A DNA stretch of 33,982 nt from Methanobrevibacter oralis (GTDB taxonomy: Archaea; Methanobacteriota; Methanobacteria; Methanobacteriales; Methanobacteriaceae), in the NCBI RefSeq assembly GCF_001639275.1, contig NZ_LWMU01000046.1:1-33982 (forward strand). The letters are read 5' to 3'. Under the pieces are notes generated by a model. It did no database searches, was not told where the DNA came from, and was given only the letters and a program-made list of their open reading frames with translations. Positions 27,990 to 33,982 of this stretch are shown in pieces. Each line of letters opens with the position of its first letter. Position 1 is the first letter of the stretch. Made by a program: the position numbers and the translations under genes.

Positions 27990-28559
27990 TTAATCTTCGA
28001 TTGTTTTTTCAATAACAACTTTTCCATCAACAACATTTAGTTTAACAACACTAAATATGGGAATGTTGGTTTCTTTTTCAACAATTTTTTTCCCCTCTCC
28101 TTTTTCAATCACGACTACGGCAGCTTTAATATCTATATCTAATTCTTTTAGAGCATTTAATGTTGAAATTAATGTTCCACCAGTACTTACCACGTCATCA
28201 ATAAGTAAAATTTTTTCTCCAGCGTTTAAATCATTAATGTAGAGATTTGATGAACCATATCCTGTCTTTTGATGTATTTCTATTTCATCTTCAAGCCCAT
28301 ATTGTCTTTTACGTATTATTACAAATGGTATGTCTGTAGCAAGGGACAAAGCAGTTGCTAAATGGATTCCCATTGCTTCAATAGCCACAATTTTATCAAT
28401 ATCTAAATTTACATGTTTTATTATAATATCAGTTAGTTCACGTAACATTGAGGGTTTCATGGATGGTATTCCATCACTTATTGGATTAATAAAATAATTA
28501 TATTCTCCTTTTTTAACAATAGGGGATGTTTCTAATGATTTTCTTACTTCATCTAACAT
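27990..28559 (-). CDS. hpt: Purine phosphoribosyltransferase (archaeal Hpt)
   Basis: Salvages hypoxanthine (or adenine) to the nucleotide using PRPP. It has 189 residues from the ATG at 28559; a TTG at 28571 is less likely. The PRPP-binding signature is [13 protein letters not shown] (117-129). [19 protein letters not shown] and [20 protein letters not shown] are typical of the archaeal Hpt/Apt-like group. It is divergent from srp54 across a 93-base AT-rich promoter region, and dph2 follows directly. Confidence 0.9.
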   Translation of the reverse strand: MLDEVRKSLETSPIVKKGEYNYFINPISDGIPSMKPSMLRELTDIIIKHVNLDIDKIVAIEAMGIHLATALSLATDIPFVIIRKRQYGLEDEIEIHQKTGYGSSNLYINDLNAGEKILLIDDVVSTGGTLISTLNALKELDIDIKAAVVVIEKGEGKKIVEKETNIPIFSVVKLNVVDGKVVIEKTIED

Positions 28560-28571
28560 AATCTCACACAA

Positions 28572-28652
28572 AAATTTTAAAACTTAAATAACTATAAATA
28601 TAGTCTATATAATTATATATATTTTCTAATGAATTAATTTATAAGTGATAAA
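28572..28652. promoter_or_regulatory. Divergent hpt / srp54 promoter region
   Basis: A very AT-rich spacer with overlapping TATA-like sequences (ATAAATATAG, TATATAATTATATATA) at about 28592-28622, suited to divergent transcription. AAGTGAT at about 28643-28649 is the srp54 ribosome site. Confidence 0.5.
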
Positions 28653-29993
28653 ATGCTTGGAAATTTAGGGGAAAACCTTACTAATACTATGAAAAAATTA
28701 GTGGGAATGACAGTTATTGATAAAAAAACAATAAAAGAGGTTGTAAAAGACATACAACGTGCTTTAATTCAATCTGATGTGAATATTGCTTTAGTTTTAG
28801 ATTTATCAAAGAAAATTGAAAGTAGGGCTCTTGAAGAAAAACCTCCAAAAGGAATCACTCCAAGAGAACATGTTATTACAATTATCTATGAGGAAATGGT
28901 AAATCTTTTAGGAAAAGATGCAACAAATTTAGATATTACTGAAAGACCTTATAAGATTTTATTCTTAGGTTTACAAGGTAGTGGTAAAACAACAACTATT
29001 GGTAAATTATGTAGGTTTTTACAAAAAAAAGGATTCAATCCTGCTGTTGTTTGTACAGATACTTGGAGACCAGCAGCTTATGAACAATTAAAGCAACTAA
29101 TTGAAGATATGGATGTTCCAGTTTATGGAGATCCTAGTAATAAAGATGCTCTTGATTTAGCTAGAAAAGGTTTACGGGAATTTAAAAATAGAAAAGTTGT
29201 TATTTTCGATACTGCAGGTAGGCATAAGGAAGAAAAAGACTTAATAGCTGAAATGAATGAATTAAATGATATTATTAATCCAAATGAAGCTATCTTGGTC
29301 ATTGATGGAACTATTGGTCAACAAGCTGGAGAACAAGCTAAAGCATTTTCACAAGCTACTGATATTGGATCTATTATAATTACAAAGTTGGATGGGTCTG
29401 CTAAAGGTGGTGGGGCAATGTCTGCTGTTGCAGAAACTGGTGCTTCTATTAAATTTATAGGTACTGGTGAGCGAATAGATGATTTTGAATTATTCGATCC
29501 AGAAAGATTTATTTCAAGATTACTTGGCATGGGAGATATTAAAAGTCTTATTGAAAAGGCAGAAGAAAACATTGATGAGGATATTGCTCAAAAAACCATG
29601 AATAATATGATGAGTGGTAAATTTACTCTTTTAGATATGAAAAATCAGTTTGACATGATGAAAAAAATGGGGCCAATGCAACAAGTTTTAAACATGATTC
29701 CAGGAATGGGTAATAAAATATCTAAAGAAGCTACAAAAATGACTGAGGATAAAATTGAAAAATATAAGGTCATGATGTCCTCAATGACAGAAACTGAAAT
29801 GATGGATCCTAAAATCATTAAGCAGTCACGTATTCAAAGAATTGCACGTGGTGCTGGTGTTGAAGAAATCGAAGTTAAAGAGCTTTTAAAATATTATAAC
29901 AATACTAAAAAGACAATGAAAGGTCTTGGAAGACGTGGTGGTCGTTTAAGTGGTGGAACTATGAATCGTATGATGGGTCAATTTATGAAATGA
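28653..29993 (+). CDS. srp54: Signal recognition particle 54 kDa protein
   Basis: GTPase that binds signal peptides and 7S RNA for co-translational targeting. It has 446 residues. An N-terminal helical domain is followed by the G domain with P-loop GLQGSGKT (106-113), a DTAGRH motif, the [10 protein letters not shown] guanine-specificity region, and a C-terminal methionine-rich M domain (from about 300, with [19 protein letters not shown]) ending in a basic glycine-rich tail. It is followed 4 bases later by pus10. The Sec61-beta gene lies 1.7 kb downstream. Confidence 0.98.
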   Translation: MLGNLGENLTNTMKKLVGMTVIDKKTIKEVVKDIQRALIQSDVNIALVLDLSKKIESRALEEKPPKGITPREHVITIIYEEMVNLLGKDATNLDITERPYKILFLGLQGSGKTTTIGKLCRFLQKKGFNPAVVCTDTWRPAAYEQLKQLIEDMDVPVYGDPSNKDALDLARKGLREFKNRKVVIFDTAGRHKEEKDLIAEMNELNDIINPNEAILVIDGTIGQQAGEQAKAFSQATDIGSIIITKLDGSAKGGGAMSAVAETGASIKFIGTGERIDDFELFDPERFISRLLGMGDIKSLIEKAEENIDEDIAQKTMNNMMSGKFTLLDMKNQFDMMKKMGPMQQVLNMIPGMGNKISKEATKMTEDKIEKYKVMMSSMTETEMMDPKIIKQSRIQRIARGAGVEEIEVKELLKYYNNTKKTMKGLGRRGGRLSGGTMNRMMGQFMK

Positions 29994-29997
29994 TAGT

Positions 29998-31206
29998 ATG
30001 ATTGAATTTGCAAAAAAAATTTTAGATGAATGTGAAGGTAAAATCTGCAATCATTGTCTTGGTCGTAAACTTTCAAAAATCGTTGATGGCAATGATAATG
30101 TTGATAGAGCATTAAAAATTTCTAAAGAGTTAAATATTAATCAAGAAAACTCTGAATGCGTTATTTGTGGTAATATATTTGATAAAATTGATGATAATTT
30201 ATTTAGAAAAATTCATGATAAAATTGACTATTTAAACCTAGAATTTGATACTTTTTTAGTTGGGTCTCGAATTGATAGTGAAATTAAAAAGAAGGATGAT
30301 GAATTATCTAAAAAACTAAACTTAGATGTTGAACCAATAAAAAAAGAATTAAATAGGATCATTGGTCGTGAAATTGAAAATTCCACAGATAAAAATGTTG
30401 ATTTTGAAAAACAAGACATTGTTATTAATGTTGATTTAAGAAAAGATCTTAATGTAAGGATTCAAATTAATCCATTATTCATTGAAGGAAAGTATAATAA
30501 ATTTGTTAGAAATATTCCTCAAACTAAATGGCCTTGTGGAGTTTGTAAAGGTAAAGGCTGTGAAGCATGTAACTTTACAGGAAAACAATACTCCGAATCA
30601 GTAGAAGAGTTAATTTCTAAGCATATTTTAGAAGCTACAAATGGATATAGTGCAAAATTTCATGGTGCAGGTCGTGAAGATATTGATGTTTTAATGTTAG
30701 GTTCAGGTAGACCTTTTGTTCTTGAAATTAAAGAGCCTAAAATTAGAAAAATAGACCTTAATTCATTAGAAAATAAAATTAATAAGATTAATGAGGGTAA
30801 AACTTCTTATCATAATCTAAAATTCTGCAAAAGAAATAGAAAAGCCGAGATTAAGGTTTCCTCTCCAGATACATATAAAATATACAATGCATATGTTAAA
30901 TGTGAAAAAAAATATGATAAAAATAAATTGATTAATTTAAAAGATTTAGATGAAATCCATCAACAAACTCCAATAAGAGTAATGCATAGACGAACAGATA
31001 AAAATCGTATTAAACATGTGTTAGATGTTTCAATTGAAGAAATTAACAATAAACAATTTAAAATGACTATTAAAACAGAAGGTGGATTATATATTAAAGA
31101 ATTAATATCTGGAGATGAAGGTAGAAGTAATCCTAGTGTTTCAGATTTATTAGGCATTAAAGCTAAATGCGAAAAATTAGATGTAATTGAAGTAAGTGAA
31201 AAGTGA
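29998..31206 (+). CDS. pus10: tRNA pseudouridine synthase Pus10
   Basis: Makes pseudouridine at positions 54 and 55 of archaeal tRNA. It has 402 residues. The N-terminal zinc-binding part has C17-x2-C20 (CNHCLGRKLSK) and a later CVICG, followed by a THUMP-like domain. CGVCKGKGCEACNFTGKQY then precedes the catalytic domain with GAGREDIDVLMLGSGRPF; the catalytic aspartate lies in the REDID segment (226-230). The C-terminal TPIRVMHRRTDKNR and EGGLYIKELISGDEGRSNPS blocks are also typical. It overlaps nothing; moaC starts 4 bases after its stop. Confidence 0.95.
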   Translation: MIEFAKKILDECEGKICNHCLGRKLSKIVDGNDNVDRALKISKELNINQENSECVICGNIFDKIDDNLFRKIHDKIDYLNLEFDTFLVGSRIDSEIKKKDDELSKKLNLDVEPIKKELNRIIGREIENSTDKNVDFEKQDIVINVDLRKDLNVRIQINPLFIEGKYNKFVRNIPQTKWPCGVCKGKGCEACNFTGKQYSESVEELISKHILEATNGYSAKFHGAGREDIDVLMLGSGRPFVLEIKEPKIRKIDLNSLENKINKINEGKTSYHNLKFCKRNRKAEIKVSSPDTYKIYNAYVKCEKKYDKNKLINLKDLDEIHQQTPIRVMHRRTDKNRIKHVLDVSIEEINNKQFKMTIKTEGGLYIKELISGDEGRSNPSVSDLLGIKAKCEKLDVIEVSEK

Positions 31207-31210
31207 TAAT

Positions 31211-31678
31211 ATGGAACTTGAATTTACACATTTAACTGATAGTGGAGTACACATGGTTGAAGTTGGAGATAAACCAGATCAAAAAAGAAGAGCAATAGCT
31301 AGCGGAAAAATTTTTTTGGATAAAAATACTATTCAATTAATAGAAAATGAAGATATTAAGAAGGGTAATGTACTAACTACTGCTCAAATTGCAGCGATCC
31401 AGGCTGTTAAAAACACTTCATCTATTATTCCTTTATGTCACCCATTAGCTTTAAGTGGAATTGAAGTTGATTTTGAAGTTAAAGATGGAGAAATAATAGT
31501 TATTTGTGCAGTAAATACTTTTGGGAAGACTGGAATTGAAATGGAGGCTATTACAGGTGTTAGTGTTGCTTTACTTACAATATGGGATATGGTAAAAGCT
31601 GTTGAAAAAGATGAATTTGGTCAATATCCTGACACTAGAATTAGCGATATTAAAGTAATAAAAAAGGAAAAAATCTAA
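31211..31678 (+). CDS. moaC: Cyclic pyranopterin monophosphate synthase
   Basis: Second step of molybdopterin synthesis. It has 155 residues from the ATG at 31211; an in-frame GTG at 31196 would overlap pus10, and GTGAT upstream of the ATG serves as ribosome site. Signatures are IPLCHPLALSGIEVDFEV, GKTGIEMEAITGVSVALLTI and WDMVKAVEKD. It is placed in the srp54-pus10 operon rather than with moeA. Confidence 0.96.
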   Translation: MELEFTHLTDSGVHMVEVGDKPDQKRRAIASGKIFLDKNTIQLIENEDIKKGNVLTTAQIAAIQAVKNTSSIIPLCHPLALSGIEVDFEVKDGEIIVICAVNTFGKTGIEMEAITGVSVALLTIWDMVKAVEKDEFGQYPDTRISDIKVIKKEKI

Positions 31679-31743
31679 ACTTTATATAATATAAAAAAAA
31701 TAAATGTAAATGATTATTTTTTATCAATTAAAAAGGAGATATT
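31679..31743 (+). promoter_or_regulatory. Promoter and ribosome site of the Sec61-beta gene
   Basis: CTTTATATAATATAAAA at about 31680-31696 supplies a TATA box just past the moaC stop. AAAGGAGAT at about 31732-31740 is a strong ribosome site before the ATG at 31744. Confidence 0.5.
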
Positions 31744-31905
31744 ATGGCAAAAAAAGATAATAAAATTTCAATGCCTCAAACTGGTGCAGGTTTAGTTAGG
31801 TATTTTGATGAAGAAAGTTTAGGTCCAAAACTTTCCCCTGAACATGTTATAGTTTTAACAATTATTTTAGCTATATTTTGTTTTGTTTTAAGATATTCCA
31901 TTTAA
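31744..31905 (+). CDS. Preprotein translocase Sec61-beta subunit
   Basis: A 53-residue tail-anchored protein. It begins MAKKDNKISMPQTGAGLVRY, has the conserved PQTGAGLVRYFDEES block that marks archaeal Sec61-beta (SecG analogue), and ends in one membrane helix (about 34-52). The strong GGAG site fixes the start. It is the small non-essential subunit of the SecYE-beta channel that receives SRP-targeted chains. It is followed 47 bases later by hisF. Confidence 0.93.
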   Translation: MAKKDNKISMPQTGAGLVRYFDEESLGPKLSPEHVIVLTIILAIFCFVLRYSI

Positions 31906-31952
31906 TTTTATTAACTATTAATAAAATACTTACTTTTTTTATTTAGATTATC

Positions 31953-32777
31953 ATGTTAACTAAAAGAATTATTCCTTGTCTAGATTGTGATTTACAGGTT
32001 CCTGAAGGTAGAGTTGTTAAAGGCGTGGAATTTAAAGAAATTAAATATGCAGGGAATCCTGTAGATTTAGCTACACGATATTATGAAGAAGGGGCTGATG
32101 AAATTGTTGTTTTGGATATTACAGCGTCTCATGAAAGGCGAGCAACAATGAGCGAGGTTATTGATAGATTAACTGAAAATGTTTTCATGCCTATTTGTGT
32201 AGGTGGTGGGATAAGAAAAGTTGATGATTATATTAAAATGCTTAGAGCTGGAGCTGATAAGTGTTCTATAAATACAGCAGCCATTAAAAATCCTCAACTT
32301 TTAACTGAAGCTTCTAAAGTTGTTGGATCACAAGCAGTTGTAATAGGCATTGATGCTAAAAGAAGATATATTGATAATCCTGATGAAGAGCCTGATAAAA
32401 ATGTGATTTATACTAATAAAGGATATTGTTGGTTTGATTGCAGTATTTATGGTGGACGTGAGTTTACAGGAATAGATGCAATAGATTGGGCTTTGAAATG
32501 TCAAGAATTGGGGGCAGGTGAAATTCTTTTAACTAGTATGGATGGGGATGGAACTCAGGAAGGTTATGATATAGCTTTAAATAAAGCTATTAATGATGCA
32601 GTTGATATTCCTGTAATAGCTAGTGGTGGTGTTGGTGAACCAAAAGATATTTTAGAGGTATTTGAAAAAACTGATGTTAGTGCAGCTCTTGCAGCTAGTA
32701 TATTCCATTTTAACCAATATTCAATTGGTGAAGTTAAAAATTATTTAAAAGAAAATAATGTGCCTGTTCGTTTATGA
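31953..32777 (+). CDS. hisF: Imidazole glycerol phosphate synthase subunit HisF
   Basis: Cyclase subunit that, with HisH, forms IGP and AICAR in histidine synthesis. It has 274 residues as a beta/alpha barrel. The catalytic aspartates are D11 in IPCLDCD and the one in [10 protein letters not shown]. Phosphate-binding glycines are in CVGGGIR and IASGGVG. The internal half-barrel repeat is visible. No hisH is adjacent. Its stop overlaps the next start by 4 bases (ATGA), indicating translational coupling. Confidence 0.97.
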   Translation: MLTKRIIPCLDCDLQVPEGRVVKGVEFKEIKYAGNPVDLATRYYEEGADEIVVLDITASHERRATMSEVIDRLTENVFMPICVGGGIRKVDDYIKMLRAGADKCSINTAAIKNPQLLTEASKVVGSQAVVIGIDAKRRYIDNPDEEPDKNVIYTNKGYCWFDCSIYGGREFTGIDAIDWALKCQELGAGEILLTSMDGDGTQEGYDIALNKAINDAVDIPVIASGGVGEPKDILEVFEKTDVSAALAASIFHFNQYSIGEVKNYLKENNVPVRL

Positions 32778-33706
32778 TTATAAAGTCTCCTATTGATTTA
32801 GAACTAACTCAAAGTTCTGGTCAAACTTCTCAAGATCCATGGATGAAATTAAATGATTCTTATAATGATGTTGCTTTAGTCGATAATAAACCTGTTTTTT
32901 TTAGTGTTTCACAGTCTAATAATTATTTAAGCTTAGAATATAATGGAGATATTTCGAATAAACAAGCTATACTGAAAACAAAAGAAATTTTCGATTTAGA
33001 TTTTAATTTAGATAAATTTTATAAATATCTAAATAATTATTCAGAACTTGAAAATGTGACTAATTTTTGTAAAGATTTAAGATTATTCATAGCTAAAGAT
33101 AAATTTGAATGTATTATATCTTCAATTTGTTCTGCTAATAATTCAATAGCTAGATGGACAAAATCTATTAGAGATATTAAAATAAAATGGGGAAAGAAGC
33201 ACTCATTTCATAATAATAATTTTTATACTTTCCCTACACCATCTATTTTAAGTGAAGTTTATTTAGATGACTTAGGAGAAATGGATTTTTTGGGTATTGA
33301 AGAGGACAGTTTCAAGTGTAAAAATAATCTAAAATCTTGTGGTGTAGGTTATAGAGCACCTTACATTAAAAGTGCATCTTTGATGTTTGCACTTGAAATG
33401 AACCTTTCGGAAATTTCAAAAATGTCTTACGACGAAGCTTTTGAAACAATACTGAAAGTTCCAGGTGTTGGTCCCAAAGTTGCTGATTGTATTTTACTTT
33501 ATGGATTTAACTTTAAAAATGCTTTTCCAGCTGACGTTTGGATTAAACGCATTATTTCCTATCTTTATTTTGATGGAAAAGATATTAGTGTTTCAAAGGT
33601 TCGAGAATTTGGAATGGATGAATTTGGTGATTATGCAGGTTATGTACAATTATATTTATTCCATTATGCTCGTAAATCTGGTTTAATGAATAAACTTAAA
33701 AAATAA
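32774..33706 (+). CDS. ogg: 8-oxoguanine DNA glycosylase, Ogg1-type
   Basis: Removes oxidised guanine and nicks the DNA (base excision repair). It has 310 residues. An N-terminal OGG_N-like beta domain (about 1-105) precedes a helix-hairpin-helix-GPD domain with [13 protein letters not shown], the hairpin [16 protein letters not shown] (229-244) with catalytic lysine K235, and the aspartate D254 in [10 protein letters not shown]. This arrangement parallels K249 and D268 of human OGG1 and distinguishes it from archaeal AGOG enzymes. It is coupled to hisF by a 4-base overlap. No [4Fe-4S] cysteine cluster is seen at the C-terminus. Confidence 0.92.
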   Translation: MIIKSPIDLELTQSSGQTSQDPWMKLNDSYNDVALVDNKPVFFSVSQSNNYLSLEYNGDISNKQAILKTKEIFDLDFNLDKFYKYLNNYSELENVTNFCKDLRLFIAKDKFECIISSICSANNSIARWTKSIRDIKIKWGKKHSFHNNNFYTFPTPSILSEVYLDDLGEMDFLGIEEDSFKCKNNLKSCGVGYRAPYIKSASLMFALEMNLSEISKMSYDEAFETILKVPGVGPKVADCILLYGFNFKNAFPADVWIKRIISYLYFDGKDISVSKVREFGMDEFGDYAGYVQLYLFHYARKSGLMNKLKK

Positions 33707-33731
33707 TTTTCATGGAGAATAGGAATTTAAA

Positions 33732-33919
33732 ATTAGAAATATTGTATTATTTATTGCAACATTAACTTCATTTTTTACAGTATTTTTATCATCATTATTA
33801 ATAATAGCTACTTCAAATTTAGCAACAGAGTTTAAATGAATAATATTGCTGGAATTATAGTTTTTCTCGAAAAGTTTATACCATATAAATTACAAATTAA
33901 TATTCATGGTAAAAAATAG
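33732..33919 (+). pseudogene. Decayed N-terminus of an MFS transporter
   Basis: Bases 33732-33839 encode a hydrophobic stretch, IRNIVLFIATLTSFFTVFLS then SLLIIATSNLATEFK, which resembles the first membrane helix of 14-helix multidrug (DHA2-type) MFS proteins. The reading then shifts frame into MNNIAGIIVF (33836 on), as the family would continue. No ATG in frame precedes the first part, and the rest of the transporter is missing. A GGAG lies about 20 bases upstream. It looks like a truncated relic; a small membrane peptide is the alternative. Confidence 0.4.
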
Positions 33920-33982
33920 CAAAAAAATTGAAGGACATCTTGAATTGGATGAAATTAAAGAGGTTATGAAAGAATATAAAGA
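33906..33982 (+). CDS. Start of an unidentified gene cut by the window end
   Basis: The ATG at 33906 opens a frame running off the window after 25 codons, beginning MVKNSKKIEGHLELDEIKEV. A TATA-like TTTATACCATATAAATT lies about 20-35 bases upstream. The charged helical start could be the N-terminus of a helix-turn-helix protein or an IS630-type transposase, but 25 residues are too few to assign. Confidence 0.45.
   Translation, partial: MVKNSKKIEGHLELDEIKEVMKEYK

Noticed and set aside
27989-28036. Upstream start for dph2 overlapping hpt
   Set aside because: The added residues are a shadow of the hpt C-terminus; the ATG at 27988 gives the normal length and start.
33465-33686. 73-codon frame inside the Ogg gene
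   Set aside because: A same-strand shadow frame of the glycosylase coding region with no start signals.

Overview
The window is low-GC DNA from a hydrogenotrophic methanogenic archaeon, most likely Methanobrevibacter or a close relative in the Methanobacteriales. The evidence is the gene set: heterodisulfide reductase HdrA, F420H2 oxidase FprA with an MsvR-type regulator, a DmrX-like dihydromethanopterin reductase, archaeal MetK, RpoL, TFS, Csl4, Dph2, SRP54, Pus10 and Sec61-beta. Promoters are archaeal (AT-rich TATA boxes) and ribosome binding sites are GGTG/GGAG types.

Left end (1-3.45 kb): a mobile-element graveyard with no intact gene. It holds IS4-like transposase scraps, a degenerate IS1182-family element on the minus strand (658-2633) carrying a 107-bp MITE-like insertion, and a 3' half-copy of the same element in the opposite orientation (2634-3199). 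The two copies form a large inverted repeat. A separate small inverted-repeat element follows.

Central left (3.4-10.8 kb): an AEC-family permease, a solitary hdrA, glyA with a flavoprotein/ferredoxin (DmrX-like) gene 6 bp behind it, a DUF192 gene on the other strand, and metK. A second MITE-like inverted repeat lies between hdrA and glyA.

Centre (10.9-18.7 kb): a tight plus-strand run ileS-purL-moeA-M50 site-2 protease. It meets a convergent oxidative-stress operon, fprA-rubrerythrin, at a shared hairpin. fprA is divergent from an msvR-type regulator, and a strong palindrome sits beside the fprA TATA box. This matches the known msvR-fpaA arrangement of Methanothermobacter.

Right (21.5-33.7 kb): cbiL; an XPD/DinG-type helicase whose 3' end runs into an antisense tRNA-Arg(TCG); then a minus-strand information-processing cluster (hpt-dph2, csl4-rpoL, Nudix, TFS, acidic membrane protein). 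Divergent from it are srp54-pus10-moaC, then Sec61-beta (53 aa), hisF and an Ogg1-type glycosylase. The extreme right end holds a decayed MFS-transporter start and a partial gene cut by the window edge.

Most genes are conserved housekeeping genes. The parts with most biological interest are the MsvR-FprA-rubrerythrin oxygen-defence module and its operator, the glyA-dmrX pairing, the nested insertion elements and the helicase/tRNA antisense overlap. I found no CRISPR array and no clear previously undescribed multi-gene system.
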